From a virus, in IMG/VR virus record IMGVR_UViG_3300036852_000120, positions 1 to 31,836 of that record: 31,836 nt of DNA, one strand, 5' to 3'. The notes beneath the pieces are model-generated. The model had not been told where the DNA came from, ran no database searches, and was given only the letters and a program-made list of their open reading frames with translations. Positions 1-9,064 of the stretch are shown here, in pieces; the first letter of the stretch is position 1, and each line of letters begins with the position of its first letter. The translations under genes were made by a program, and so were the position numbers.

Positions 1-96
1 GTGGGCGGAGAGCCGCGCCTCGATGTACTCACGCAGCGAGACCCGCGTATTCTGCTCGGGCGAATGGCCTGAGGAGGAGCGGCCGGAAGCCATCAT
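1..96 (-). CDS. Partial copy: 5' end of the coiled-coil/TM late protein
   Basis: The first 32 codons of the 158-residue gene at 31329-31805 appear again here because of the 127-bp terminal overlap. The frame opens at ATG 96 and runs off the left edge. It is not a separate gene. On the closed circle it is the gene directly downstream of the fibre gene ending at 120, with a 23-base gap. Confidence 0.9.
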   Translation of the reverse strand, partial: MMASGRSSSGHSPEQNTRVSLREYIEARLSAH

Positions 97-127
97 CAGG
101 GCGTCGGTCCGGGGAGCCGTCAGGCGA
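1..127. repeat. Terminal direct repeat, left copy (127 bp)
   Basis: Bases 1-127 are identical to 31710-31836. The exact match, ending abruptly at both window ends, shows that the sequence closes on itself into a 31,709-bp circle. 127 is a common maximum assembly k-mer length, so this is more likely an assembler overlap than a biological terminal repeat. Gene order supports closure: the tail gene ending at 120 continues into the minus-strand gene starting at 31805 (equivalent to 96). Confidence 0.95.
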
Positions 128-1460
128 CCCGAATCCGCGAGCGGATGAGCTTCAGCGTCTGGGTGGCGGTAGCCGCCGAGCTCTTGATGCGAAGCTGGGC
201 GGTCTTGTTGACGCCCGTCTGGTCGGAGGCGGATGTGTTCCAGATTTTCCGGAGGTTCGCGTTCGTCTGCGAGTTCGCGGTTGACGCGGCCAGGGGATCC
301 ATGCGCCGGAACTCCAGCGCCACGTAAGCCAGGCTGCTGGACACGATGCGAATGGAACCCTTCACGAACCAAGCCGCGCCGTTCGTCGCGTGCGTGCCTT
401 GGGTGGTGCCGTCGATGAGCTCGGTGGACAGGCTCGAGAGGGCAATCTCGACGGAGTAGGTCCGCGCGGCCGTGCTGTTGTTGAAGATGATGAATTCGGC
501 CTCGAACTCGACCAGCGTGCCGGCCGCGACGGTGAGCCCGGTCACGGAGTGGATGACCACCAGATTCGTGTCGTTGATGGCGATGGACGCGTAGTCGGCG
601 TTGTTCTCGCCGACCACCGCCCGAGCATCGGAAAGGCGAGCGTCATTCCCTGCCGCCGCCTGGTTGGCCCCCGTTCCGAGGGTGTGGTGGAGGGCCGTCG
701 TGGCGGTGTCCGTGTCGGGTGACTCGTGGGTGTTCGCCTGGGTGAGCTTCTGCGTCGGGGAACCGTCGTGGTCGTGGTCCTCGGTGTGCAGCTCAGAGTC
801 CCGCGCGATCGCCGAGGGGATGTCGGCGTCGACCAGCGCCCGGAACGCCGGATCGGCGTCCCCGCCCGAGGTCGGACCGGCGAGGACCTTGTTGGCGTTC
901 TGGACGTCGAGGTCGATCTGCTGCCCAGTCAGGCCGAGGATGGCGCCGGCGTCGGCGCCGAGCGTCACCGGGTCATGGCCACCCGGTAGCGCGTCGATCG
1001 TGGCGTCCAGCTCGTCGATGGCCTCCTGCACTTGGTCGGCGGTGAGGCCGGAGCCGGTGTTGTCGTATGAGACGGCCGAGGCATCGTGCGCGTCACTTGC
1101 ATCGGCGATGTGGGTGGCCGTCGTCCCAGCGACTTCCTTCTCGGTATCCAGCTCCTCGAGGGCTTCCTGGACATCATCGGCGGCCAGCCCCCCAGTGGGT
1201 GTGAACGAGATCGCCGAGGCGTCGTGGGCGTCCGTGGCGTCGCCGGTGTGCGCGCCCAGCTCCGCATCTGTCGCCAAGCCGAGGGCATCATGGGCGGCGA
1301 GATTAGGATGGGAGGCGGCGCCCGGAGCAATGGGGGCCCACTCTCCGGCTCCGTCGTCCCAAGAGAGAACATCGCCATCAGCCGCGCCGGCCTGGTCGAC
1401 GAGGTTGGGGTTGAGTCTCGCGTCCGAGTTCAGCGGCGCGTAACTGTTCTCGCGGCTCAT
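120..1460 (-). CDS. Tail fibre / receptor-binding-like protein with tandem repeats
   Basis: A 446-residue probable distal tail fibre. Two tandem repeats lie at about residues 74-108 and 115-152. Each carries DAHDASA, then a short beta-like stretch, then a helix of the type DVQEALEELD or QVQEAIDELD. Such repeats are common in siphophage fibres and side-tail proteins. The C-terminal 170 residues are rich in Ser, Thr, Ala and beta-branched residues, as in a trimeric head domain. The ATG start overlaps the stop of the upstream gene (ATGA), so the pair is probably translationally coupled. It is the last tail gene before the membrane protein that spans the circle junction. The family is inferred from composition, repeats and position, not from a catalytic motif. 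Confidence 0.65.
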   Translation of the reverse strand: MSRENSYAPLNSDARLNPNLVDQAGAADGDVLSWDDGAGEWAPIAPGAASHPNLAAHDALGLATDAELGAHTGDATDAHDASAISFTPTGGLAADDVQEALEELDTEKEVAGTTATHIADASDAHDASAVSYDNTGSGLTADQVQEAIDELDATIDALPGGHDPVTLGADAGAILGLTGQQIDLDVQNANKVLAGPTSGGDADPAFRALVDADIPSAIARDSELHTEDHDHDGSPTQKLTQANTHESPDTDTATTALHHTLGTGANQAAAGNDARLSDARAVVGENNADYASIAINDTNLVVIHSVTGLTVAAGTLVEFEAEFIIFNNSTAARTYSVEIALSSLSTELIDGTTQGTHATNGAAWFVKGSIRIVSSSLAYVALEFRRMDPLAASTANSQTNANLRKIWNTSASDQTGVNKTAQLRIKSSAATATQTLKLIRSRIRVA

Positions 1461-2275
1461 ACGCCGATCAGCGCGATAGCGAAGACGGGGCTGGCGTAGC
1501 TGGTCTGCGAGATGGTGATGGTGCTCGACTCGTTGTTGCCGAACTGGATGTCGAGGTAGTCACCTTCGGCGAGAAGGAACTGCTCGGCGACCTGGATGTC
1601 CTGGATGGTGCTGGTCGTGGGCGAGGTGAGGACGGTGGCGACCGAGATGATCGTCCCGCTGACGCGCGGGATCATCCTGTTCACCTTCGACGCCGTCACG
1701 GTCGTCCAGCGCGCGGCCGCAAAGATGGCGTAGTACCCACCCAGGCCGGACGGGATGGACATGAACTCGTTGCGCCGGGTAGCCGTCTGACCCGATGCGC
1801 TGTTCGCCATCGTCTGGTAGAGGGTCAGATTCGTGTTGTCGGTGATGACCGAGACGACGCCGATCTCGGTAGCCGTGCCCGGGATGGAGATGACCTGACC
1901 GACCGAAAGTTCGGTCGTGAAGAGGGTGCCCGACCCGACGATGTCCGCCGAGGCCGCTGTCTTGGTGACGGTCCCCGTCAGAGCAGCCGCAGATGTGAAG
2001 TGGTAGGCGTCCGTGTCATAGACCTCGGTGTTGAAGAGGAGCGAGGTCGTGGCTCCGTTGGCGACGGTCTGGGTCGTGCTGTGGCGGATGCGACAACCGT
2101 GGAAGCTCGGAGATGCCGCGCCCTCCAGATCGGTGACGGCTCCGGCATCGTTCTTGCGCTTGAGGTGACTGTCGGCCACGTCGATGTAGAGACGCTGCTG
2201 GCCGGTATCGGGAGTTGCCGGTGCCGAGCCCTCGACCACGAGGATGCTCGGATACGGGTTGTCGCTGCTCTTCAT
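1457..2275 (-). CDS. Minor tail / receptor-binding protein
   Basis: A 272-residue protein whose composition and layout resemble tail tip proteins ending in a jelly-roll (C1q/TNF-like) head domain. The N-terminus has a short LYIDVADSHLKRKND-type element followed by AAS, like the attachment motifs of many phage fibre proteins. The last 110 residues (FAAARWTTVTA, then YLDIQFGNNESSTI and FAIALIGV) look like the beta strands of a small trimeric head. It sits between two other fibre-like genes, with a 9-base gap upstream and a 4-base overlap downstream. No enzymatic motif was seen. The exact role in the tip complex is inference. Confidence 0.6.
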   Translation of the reverse strand: MKSSDNPYPSILVVEGSAPATPDTGQQRLYIDVADSHLKRKNDAGAVTDLEGAASPSFHGCRIRHSTTQTVANGATTSLLFNTEVYDTDAYHFTSAAALTGTVTKTAASADIVGSGTLFTTELSVGQVISIPGTATEIGVVSVITDNTNLTLYQTMANSASGQTATRRNEFMSIPSGLGGYYAIFAAARWTTVTASKVNRMIPRVSGTIISVATVLTSPTTSTIQDIQVAEQFLLAEGDYLDIQFGNNESSTITISQTSYASPVFAIALIGV

Positions 2276-2284
2276 GTCACATCC

Positions 2285-3046
2285 TCACGCTAACAAGCCA
2301 TAGAGCCAGTCATCCTCGTCCTCGTTCTGGATCGGGTCGGGAGGCGCGGTCACGCCGTCGGCCATGAGCACTTCCCAGTGGCCGATGTTCGCCTGGGGCT
2401 GCCACGTCGCCGAAGTCGCGCTCGTGGCGATGAGGATGTAACCGGCCACGGTGGTTCCATTGACCGAGATGCCGTTGACCTTGATGACGTTCGGGTCCGG
2501 GTAGAGGCCGGAGAGGTCACCCCCAGCCCCGCCGCCCGGCAATGCCCCGGTGGTCGAGGTGAGGGCCGTGCCGATCTCGCAGGGAACGAGCGTGTCCGTG
2601 CCGGTCGAGACGAAGCGGCCGAAGATGCCGTCCTCGAACGTGGCCGTGCTCGTGGCCTTGCCGTCGGTCGAGCTCGAAACGGCGTACTCCCCACGAGTGA
2701 CCGTCCCCGCAACCAGCACATCGCAGCGCCCCGTGCGCATGACCGCGAGCTGTTGCCCGTCGAGAACGTCGTCGAGCGTGATGGTCCCCAAGTCGTCCCA
2801 CAGCCCGTAGGCGACGCCGATGACGTTGGCGTCGTTCGCCCCATCGGTGAGCATGGCCCACGGCTCGTCGTCGGTCGCTTCGAGCTTCACCAGCGACCCG
2901 CGCGCGATGGTCGAGCCGGTCTTGTTCTGGAAGCGTTCGACCACACCCTGCGAGAACGTCGTCTGGGCGTCAGCGGAGCCCGTCCCGCCGGAGCTCTTGG
3001 GCAGCGTCCCGTAGACCTGCGAGGCGAGGTCGATCTGCGGGATCAT
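2285..3046 (-). CDS. Fibre-like structural protein with decoration-like N-terminal half
   Basis: A 253-residue structural protein. Residues about 34-165 (GVVERFQNKTGSTIARGSLV, then VIGVA, then a series of short strands) resemble small beta-barrel capsid-decoration or spike domains. At about 174-190 it has GGDLSGLYPDPNVIKVNG, the GDLSGxYPxPxV motif found repeatedly in phage tail fibres. The C-terminus is acidic. The ATG overlaps the 3' end of the hub gene by 4 bases. Taken together it is most likely a tail-tip fibre or fibre-attachment protein. Confidence 0.6.
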   Translation of the reverse strand: MIPQIDLASQVYGTLPKSSGGTGSADAQTTFSQGVVERFQNKTGSTIARGSLVKLEATDDEPWAMLTDGANDANVIGVAYGLWDDLGTITLDDVLDGQQLAVMRTGRCDVLVAGTVTRGEYAVSSSTDGKATSTATFEDGIFGRFVSTGTDTLVPCEIGTALTSTTGALPGGGAGGDLSGLYPDPNVIKVNGISVNGTTVAGYILIATSATSATWQPQANIGHWEVLMADGVTAPPDPIQNEDEDDWLYGLLA

Positions 3047-4968
3047 GACCCGACCCGGTAGCGCATCAGGAGCCAGCTTCCCAGAAGCGGCGGGAAGGCC
3101 AGCACGATCAGGTCTCCGACGATCTCATAGTCCGAGATCGGGACGCGCAGGCCGTTGATGTAGACATCGGGGGTACCGACGCCGTTCCAGCCGATCGGGG
3201 TAAAGCTGGTGTTGCTTCCGTCGGGCGTCTCGAAGGGTGCTACCAGTGGAGACCAGCCCTTCGTTCCCGAAGCGAACGTGATGGGATAGACGACGCCGTT
3301 GAATCCCCAGACTTCGCCCGCGTCGGGAATGGCCGCATCGTCGAGCGGATCAAAACCAACGAGACAGATCGGCCCGCCGCCTACCCGTTTCCTCGTGGAG
3401 AGGATGAGTTGGGTCGTTCCGACATCGTGGTAAGCGGGGAGATCGAAGTCGATGTCGCCAATCCCGATGCTCCCGGCGACGACCGGGAATTCCTCACCTG
3501 TGACCGGAGCAGCGCCCACCTTCTGCGAGAGCTGCCAATCAACATCGGCCCCATGCGCGAAGGCTGGTCCGAAGCCGGTGACTCGATAGAAGAGGATGTC
3601 ATCGTGCGTCGGTGAGCTGTTGTTCGGCCCGCTGCGGTACATACCCCCAGCAGCCCCGTATTGCATCGAACCGCTGCCGACCCCACAGGGTGTCGATGGC
3701 CAGGATTGGTTCTTCATCAGCCCTGACCCGACACCCACACCTTGGGAGTCCCACGGCCAATCTTCGTTCTCCAGCCAGATGTTCCAGGTAGAGACGAACG
3801 GGATGGTGAAGGAGGTTCCCTGCTCCAACTCGGCGTCCCCGAGGATCAGCGTGGAGATCGTGTTGACCAGTTCACCAACGGAAGGCGCGCGTCCCCCGAA
3901 GCGCGTGATCTTGACCGGCACTCTGAGAGACAGGGTCACGAGGTACTGGTCGGCGTGCTCCTCCCACGGCTCGACCGAGGCTCTGGCGATGCGGTACGAC
4001 TTCGTTCCCCCGAGGTGGGTGAAGTTGGTCGAGACCTTCATCCCAGCTCTGAAGAGCGTCACATAAGGTCGCTCCATGATGATCGGGACCTCGACCGTGT
4101 CCTCTTCGGTGGAGGCTTGGGTGAGGAACTGGTTGGCGATGATGGTGGCCTGACTCGCTGACTTCGCCGCGGAGTCGAAGAGGGTCGTCTCCCTCTGTCT
4201 GAAGGTACCGAGCGTGGTGAGGTTCTCGACGTAGACGTTCGCCCCGTCCCCGTACTCCAGACGTACTCCCGAGTACACCCGGGCGGGGTCCCGAGAAAGA
4301 GCCGGGGCGTCGCCCCACGCCGGAGCGAAGACGGTCGTCCCGTTCGCCTCGCCGGGAGCGTTGGAGATCGAAGCGGTTGAGAGGTAGGCCGAGCCCGTCT
4401 CGACGTCGTAGAAGATGAACGGCCCCGACCCGTCATCGCGCACCCAGAAGTTCTTGCCCGACTGCTCCGAACATTCGTCCAGGACATCTCTGGGATGTCT
4501 TCCCCGGTAGTCGGCCGCTTCCATCGGCGTCGGGTTGGCAGACGAGACAAGTGAGTCATCCAGTCCGAAAGGCGTCATGGTCCCGGTCGTCAGGAGCCAG
4601 TTGACTCTCTGGACATCCGTCTCGGCCGGCCGGTTTCCCGTGGAGGTGCGGATGATGATGTCGTCCAGGATCGCGTTGAGGTCGGTCAGGGAGACTTGCC
4701 ACTGTCTATCCGCGTCGGTCTTGTAGGGTCCTCTTCCTATCCCCCGGTCGTCGATGAAGCCCGTGAAGATCCTGGCTGGAGTTGCCTCGTCCTCTTCCGC
4801 CGTGAAGGACTTGAGCCCTACGAGGTCAGCCGAGGCTCCTTCATCATCGAAGTCAAACCCACCCTCACCCGTCTCTCCTCGATAGGCCGCTTCTGTGAAG
4901 CGGAACGAGGCGAGGCGAGTCTGTCCGGCGAGCTCGTCCGAGCCGTTATAGGTGAAGGAGCGGGTCAC
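3043..4968 (-). CDS. Tail hub / baseplate protein (tail-associated, gp27-like position)
   Basis: A 641-residue protein directly downstream of the tape measure, the usual place for the distal-tail/hub protein. The N-terminal third contains strand-rich segments with ARIFTGFIDDRG and WQVSLTDLNAILDD, typical of hub proteins that define a local ring. The middle holds ADYRGRHPRDVLDECSEQSG, similar to segments of baseplate hubs. The C-terminal 250 residues are Gly/Trp-rich and end with a VYINGLRVP-type strand, suggesting an added carbohydrate-binding or fibre-docking part. The GTG start overlaps the tape-measure stop by 4 bases. The structural role is well supported by context; the domain assignment is less certain. 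Confidence 0.7.
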   Translation of the reverse strand: MTRSFTYNGSDELAGQTRLASFRFTEAAYRGETGEGGFDFDDEGASADLVGLKSFTAEEDEATPARIFTGFIDDRGIGRGPYKTDADRQWQVSLTDLNAILDDIIIRTSTGNRPAETDVQRVNWLLTTGTMTPFGLDDSLVSSANPTPMEAADYRGRHPRDVLDECSEQSGKNFWVRDDGSGPFIFYDVETGSAYLSTASISNAPGEANGTTVFAPAWGDAPALSRDPARVYSGVRLEYGDGANVYVENLTTLGTFRQRETTLFDSAAKSASQATIIANQFLTQASTEEDTVEVPIIMERPYVTLFRAGMKVSTNFTHLGGTKSYRIARASVEPWEEHADQYLVTLSLRVPVKITRFGGRAPSVGELVNTISTLILGDAELEQGTSFTIPFVSTWNIWLENEDWPWDSQGVGVGSGLMKNQSWPSTPCGVGSGSMQYGAAGGMYRSGPNNSSPTHDDILFYRVTGFGPAFAHGADVDWQLSQKVGAAPVTGEEFPVVAGSIGIGDIDFDLPAYHDVGTTQLILSTRKRVGGGPICLVGFDPLDDAAIPDAGEVWGFNGVVYPITFASGTKGWSPLVAPFETPDGSNTSFTPIGWNGVGTPDVYINGLRVPISDYEIVGDLIVLAFPPLLGSWLLMRYRVGS

Positions 4969-7367
4969 TGCTCAACGACCGAGTGCCAGATGTCCTCGCG
5001 CCGCTGGGCCGTGGTGATGCGGCGGAGTCCGAAGTTGACGTAGACGTTGGTGACCGGCCGCCTATCGAGCCCATAGGCGTAGGCGTTACCGCCATGACTC
5101 CGCGCCGTGGCGATGCCGTTGGACACGACGTAGCCCGTCTCGTCCGGCACGAAGACCTCCGGGCCCTTCTCCCCGACGATGTAGGGATAGCCCTTCTGCG
5201 CCGGACCACCCGAAGCCAGGGCAGTCTGCGTACTGGTCGACTGGGCCTTGAAGATGGTCGAAGAGTCCAAGACCTTCTGAAGCGTCGGAGCCGTTCCTGC
5301 CTCGCTGAAGTAGGCCGCGACCTTGTTGAAGTTCTGGAGGGCGATGTAGTCCTTGAGCGTGAGCGAGAGCTTCTTGTTTTTGAGCGCGGTGATCAGTTCA
5401 CCGATCTTCGCTACCGCGTGAGTGTCGCCATGCGCCTTGAGGTCACGCTGGATCTTGGTGAGGTCGGCGATTTTGTCCTTCGTGGATTCGCTGCTCGCGG
5501 CGATCTTCTCGGCCTTCGCGTACTGCTGCTCGATGTACTTGTGGATCGGTGCCCAGTGGGCACTGGCCTTCAGGATCGCGTCGATAGCCGCCAGTTGCTT
5601 GGGGTCGGTCGTCGTGAGCCTAGCCTTCTGAAGGGCATCGATGAGAGTCTGGTAGCTCGCGGTCCCCTGACCCTTCTGAACCCCGGCGAGGATCGTCCCG
5701 AGATCAGCAAGCGTCGCCGTTCCAGAAGTCAGCTTCGCGGCGGCATCCTCGAATGCCTTGTGAAGAGGATTGGACTTGAGGCTCGCTTCCCATTCCTTCA
5801 GCCAGTCGGGATGAGAGAAGGCGGTCACGTTGCGCGCCATCGCATCGATCAGCGCCTTCGTATCGGTCGTTTCCTCGGCGCGGAAGCGGGCGTACTCCGA
5901 TGAGTTGAGGATCGGATCAAAGACGCTCTTGACGAGCGTCCCAACACTGACGATCTGGCGATCGATGAGGTTCGATCCGCCGGTACGCGGTGTCGTGTAT
6001 CCGCCCGTGTTGTAGCCTGCGGGCAGGATGGCGGGCCGACCAGCCAAGTATTTCTCACGGGCCGTCAGTCCGTTCTGGATGCCGAGGTTGATCGCCTCGG
6101 CCAATGCCGCGACAAATATGGTCCCGGCAACGAGGCCCAAGGGGCCACCAAGCGCACCAGCGCGGCCTCCGACTCCACCGACCTCAGCGACGTTCGCCCC
6201 GACGACCGTGACGTTTCCTGCCGTGATCGTCTTGAGGCTGCTCAAGCCGAGTTCCAGGATGCCCTTGACCACGGAGGTAGCTGCTCCGCCCGAGACCTTG
6301 TTGACCACGAGAGCCGCGATGGCGAGCTTCTGGAGGTCAGGTGGCAGGGACTTGAACAGATCGATCGCACCCTTCAGGACCTGACCGGAGATGACCGCCG
6401 CATCCTTCAGGGTCGGGAGAACGTCCTTCACTGTTTGGAAAGCGTCCTTCAGTAACCCGATGCCCTCGTCGATGTTCTCCTTCGTGAACAGCGAGGCGAT
6501 GCTCGAGCCGAAGTCCTTGATCCCCGACACCACAGCGGGATCACGGAGGAGCTTGGTCAGCCCCTCTCGGGCTGCGTCGACGGCCGGGGTCAGCCCTTCC
6601 GCAAAAGCCTTCTGGAAGTCCTCGATGGCATCCTGGAGCCGTCTCGCGCCGGCCGCCTTGCCAGTCCCGAAGACGCCAGCCTGTCCGCCGAACTCCTTGT
6701 TGAGTTCACCGAGGATGACCTGTTGCGCTCCAAACAGATCGTTCTGCTTGAGCAGTGAGGCGATCTGCTTCTTCTGGTCCTCGCTGAAGTTCACCCCGAC
6801 ACGTCGGAGGGCCGTCAATCCCCTGAGAGGGTCCTGGAGCGCCTTCCCGACGAGGATCGCCGTCCCCTGAAGCCCCTCGTCTCCACCTCCCAAGGCGGCG
6901 TTCATGTCCAGAACGGCCTGGAGGGTCGGCTCGAAGGCGTCCTTTCGGATATTCGTGAAGGTCAGCAGCAGGTTCTCGGCGTTCTGGATGACCTTGTCGT
7001 CGTTGGTCGTGAGGTCTTCGTAGCTCTCGGCCAAGTCCCTGACCTGGCTGGCTGTAATCCCGGCAATCCCGCCGGTCGACTGGATGACCGCGTTCGTCCG
7101 CAACCCGACTGCTTCGAGCTCCTCCAGGGATCGCTGGCCAGCCGTGAACGCTCCGGTCAGCCCGCGCATTCCAGCATTGACCGCCGTGACCAGACCGAAG
7201 CCGAGAGCGGTGGAGATGGCTCCGCCGAGGATCGAGGTCCGCCGACCGATCTTGCCGAGGCGTGAGTCGAGCCGGTCGAGACTCCCCATCACTCCCTTGA
7301 CGGCGGGGGTGAACTGGTCCCGCAGTTCCAGCGACGCGATGAGGCGCGCGGTGTCGGAGAGGGCCAT
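4965..7367 (-). CDS. Tail tape measure protein
   Basis: An 800-residue tape measure, which sets tail length and usually helps DNA pass the host envelope. It starts with a helical SLELRDQFTPAVKGV segment. Hydrophobic Gly/Ala stretches lie around residues 46-70 and 395-430. The C-terminus has YPYIVGEKGPEVFVPDETG, the YxVGExGPExFVP signature often found near the end of tape measures. It directly follows the frameshifted chaperone gene, with a TGATG overlap at the start, and precedes the hub. By the usual rule of about 0.15 nm per residue, the tail would be about 120 nm long (inference). Confidence 0.92.
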   Translation of the reverse strand: MALSDTARLIASLELRDQFTPAVKGVMGSLDRLDSRLGKIGRRTSILGGAISTALGFGLVTAVNAGMRGLTGAFTAGQRSLEELEAVGLRTNAVIQSTGGIAGITASQVRDLAESYEDLTTNDDKVIQNAENLLLTFTNIRKDAFEPTLQAVLDMNAALGGGDEGLQGTAILVGKALQDPLRGLTALRRVGVNFSEDQKKQIASLLKQNDLFGAQQVILGELNKEFGGQAGVFGTGKAAGARRLQDAIEDFQKAFAEGLTPAVDAAREGLTKLLRDPAVVSGIKDFGSSIASLFTKENIDEGIGLLKDAFQTVKDVLPTLKDAAVISGQVLKGAIDLFKSLPPDLQKLAIAALVVNKVSGGAATSVVKGILELGLSSLKTITAGNVTVVGANVAEVGGVGGRAGALGGPLGLVAGTIFVAALAEAINLGIQNGLTAREKYLAGRPAILPAGYNTGGYTTPRTGGSNLIDRQIVSVGTLVKSVFDPILNSSEYARFRAEETTDTKALIDAMARNVTAFSHPDWLKEWEASLKSNPLHKAFEDAAAKLTSGTATLADLGTILAGVQKGQGTASYQTLIDALQKARLTTTDPKQLAAIDAILKASAHWAPIHKYIEQQYAKAEKIAASSESTKDKIADLTKIQRDLKAHGDTHAVAKIGELITALKNKKLSLTLKDYIALQNFNKVAAYFSEAGTAPTLQKVLDSSTIFKAQSTSTQTALASGGPAQKGYPYIVGEKGPEVFVPDETGYVVSNGIATARSHGGNAYAYGLDRRPVTNVYVNFGLRRITTAQRREDIWHSVVEQ

Positions 7368-7627
7368 CAGCCGGCCCTCCTGGTGGCAGCCTTCAGCCTG
7401 GTCACCTTCTTGTCATCCACCCCAAGCACGGCCCTAGCCCTTGACCCGACCGACATCTCGGCGAGCAGTTGCAGCCTCCACCGGGCTACCTCGCTGTCGC
7501 TGCGATGGCGACCGTCGGGGTAATGGAGGTCGAGGATGGCCTCGAGGGCTTCCGGTGCTTCCGACCAGAGCCATTCGTCGGAGATGTCGAGCCGTTGGTC
7601 GGCGTAGGCGGCGAGGACCTGGACGCC
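7367..7627 (-). CDS. Tail assembly chaperone, -1 frameshift extension
   Basis: This open frame has no start of its own and is reached by a -1 shift from the chaperone gene at its ATGGGGGCG site. Read in this frame the protein continues GVQVLAAYADQRLDISDEW and ends LKAATRRAG. That composition is far more protein-like than the Ser/Thr/Pro/Arg-rich tail of the unshifted frame. The fused product would be about 207 residues (121 before and 86 after the shift). Its TGA overlaps the ATG of the tape measure. A short and a frameshifted long chaperone upstream of the tape measure is a highly conserved arrangement in long-tailed phages. Confidence 0.75.
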   Translation of the reverse strand, partial: GVQVLAAYADQRLDISDEWLWSEAPEALEAILDLHYPDGRHRSDSEVARWRLQLLAEMSVGSRARAVLGVDDKKVTRLKAATRRAG

Positions 7628-7989
7628 CCCATCACTAAAGGGAGCAGGACCGCCTCGGAATACAGGGCATCGGCTTCGTCTCCCAGCTGTGAGGCGACTT
7701 CATCGTTGGACAGGACTCGCTCTCGGATGGCTTCCTTCGAGACGGGGACGGGCTTGCCCTTCTCGTCGACCAGAGACCACGACTCGATGCAGTACAGGAG
7801 GTAGAACTCGGTCAGGGTGGCGAGGACTTCCGCCATCGGCGACCCGCCTTCCTGCATCCCGAGCAGGCCGATGGTCTTGCGCGCGATCGTCCTCGTCTTG
7901 AAGTCCAGCGTCTCCTTGAAGGTGACGGTGTCCTTCTCGTGTCTGGGCGTGCCGTCCTTCTTGGGTGGGCAGAGGCAGGGGATCTCCAT
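7486..7989 (-). CDS. Tail assembly chaperone (unshifted product)
   Basis: A 167-residue product of the frame starting at ATG 7989. It is the short tail assembly chaperone that coats the tape measure during tail growth. The region up to about residue 121 is helical and protein-like (KETLDFKTRTIARKTIGLL, MAEVLATLTEFYLLYCIESW). The remainder is a low-complexity Ser/Pro/Thr/Arg tail, the usual sign that the biologically selected frame has moved to -1. It lies between the tail tube and the tape measure, and its start abuts the tube stop. Confidence 0.8.
   Translation of the reverse strand: MEIPCLCPPKKDGTPRHEKDTVTFKETLDFKTRTIARKTIGLLGMQEGGSPMAEVLATLTEFYLLYCIESWSLVDEKGKPVPVSKEAIRERVLSNDEVASQLGDEADALYSEAVLLPLVMGASRSSPPTPTNGSTSPTNGSGRKHRKPSRPSSTSITPTVAIAATAR
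7624..7632 (-). other. Putative -1 ribosomal frameshift site
   Basis: The mRNA reads ATG GGG GCG here, with five G in a row (7630-7626). A P-site Gly tRNA on GGG can re-pair with GGG one base back, giving GGC GTC in the -1 frame. It is not a perfect X-XXY-YYZ heptamer, but G-runs at this point of the chaperone gene are typical of GC-rich phages. Good coding character switches from the 0 to the -1 frame at or near this place. Confidence 0.6.
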
Positions 7990-9050
7990 CAGATCGAGGC
8001 CTGGGTGTTGACGACGGTGCTCTTGAACACGCCGTCGAAGTCGGTGGCGGATCCGTTGGGGTCGTAGAAGGCATGACCCGTGAGAACGACCGTGCTGTTG
8101 CCGCCGATCTCACCCTCGGTCCGGGTGTAGTAGCGCATGGGCATCGAGAACACCCACGAGTAGGGCGTGGCGGTGTCAGCTTCCACGAGCGACTCGAAGC
8201 TGACCTGGACGAAGCGGTTGACGGCGCTCTCGCTGAACCACGCATCCGACTCCGATCCGGTCCCGACGATGTCGGAGGTCTTGGCGAAGGTGCACTCGAG
8301 CTCGATGCTTCGCGTTGCCCGGGAGTAGTCCTGGACGGCGAAGCTCTGCGTCCCGTTGGCCCATCGCTTCTGGTCCACGTCCGTGCTGAAACGAAGGACG
8401 AAGGAGTACAGCGCATCGGAGATGGTCGAGGTGGCGAAGTCGTCCGGGTCCGAGGCGATGGCGATCGAGGCGTCCTTGAGGTAGACGACCGCGGCGTTCT
8501 GCTCGAGGTTGAGGGCTGCCGTCGGGACCACCGGAGCATCGGGGAAGTCGGTGAAGCCTGACCCGAAGGCGGAACCGAAGCGCCACGACATCGACGCCTG
8601 CACCGCCGAGAGACCATCGGGCGCGGTGAACTCCAGGCTTTCCAGCAGTCCTCCGCCCAGCTGGTACCAGTCGCTCGTGACATCGTCACCGAACTCGTAG
8701 GTGAAGGTGTCCACGGCATCGACCGTGGCGGAGGCGGGGGCGTAGACCCAGTTCACGTCCGGGGTACCCGAACCCGTCACCCCATCTCCCAGCATGGCCG
8801 AGAGCATCAGGGGCAGGCAGTTGTACCAGAGGGCTGGATCAGTGAGGGAGGCGGTGTAGTCCCCCGGTCCGCGGTAGGGGGAAACGACGGGATCGAGTGA
8901 TCCCACGTCGATGTCGGGGTCGGTCCACGTCGGATCGACCGAGGGGACTCCTGAGAAGGGGTACGCCTTGACGGCGGCTACGGGAGTGTCGATCGCGCTC
9001 TGGCGACCGAACTGGTGCTTGCGAAGGCGGGTCAGGCCGGCGACTGCCAT
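7989..9050 (-). CDS. Major tail (tube) protein
   Basis: A 353-residue protein placed between the tail terminator and the chaperone pair, the standard position of the tail tube subunit. It begins AVAGLTRLRKHQFGRQSAID, a frequent N-terminus for this family, and is rich in beta-branched and aromatic residues. It has one of the strongest ribosome-binding sites in the window (AGGAG, 9 bases before ATG), which fits a highly expressed structural protein. At 353 residues it is longer than a minimal tube subunit and may carry an extra surface domain. Confidence 0.85.
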   Translation of the reverse strand: MAVAGLTRLRKHQFGRQSAIDTPVAAVKAYPFSGVPSVDPTWTDPDIDVGSLDPVVSPYRGPGDYTASLTDPALWYNCLPLMLSAMLGDGVTGSGTPDVNWVYAPASATVDAVDTFTYEFGDDVTSDWYQLGGGLLESLEFTAPDGLSAVQASMSWRFGSAFGSGFTDFPDAPVVPTAALNLEQNAAVVYLKDASIAIASDPDDFATSTISDALYSFVLRFSTDVDQKRWANGTQSFAVQDYSRATRSIELECTFAKTSDIVGTGSESDAWFSESAVNRFVQVSFESLVEADTATPYSWVFSMPMRYYTRTEGEIGGNSTVVLTGHAFYDPNGSATDFDGVFKSTVVNTQASI

Positions 9051-9059
9051 GTAACGTTT

Positions 9060-9064
9060 CTCCT
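9060..9064 (-). promoter_or_regulatory. Strong ribosome binding site of the tail tube gene
   Basis: AGGAG lies 9 bases upstream of ATG 9050. It is in one of the longer non-coding gaps of the late block (9051-9111) and marks this gene for strong independent translation. Most neighbours rely on overlapping stops and starts. Confidence 0.8.

Noticed and set aside
601-1443. Plus-strand 280-codon frame opposite the fibre gene
   Set aside because: Ser/Ala/Trp-rich shadow of the repetitive fibre gene, without independent signals.
4983-5903. Plus-strand 306-codon frame opposite the tape measure
   Set aside because: Arg/Leu/Val-rich antisense shadow; the minus strand holds the tape measure with its C-terminal signature.
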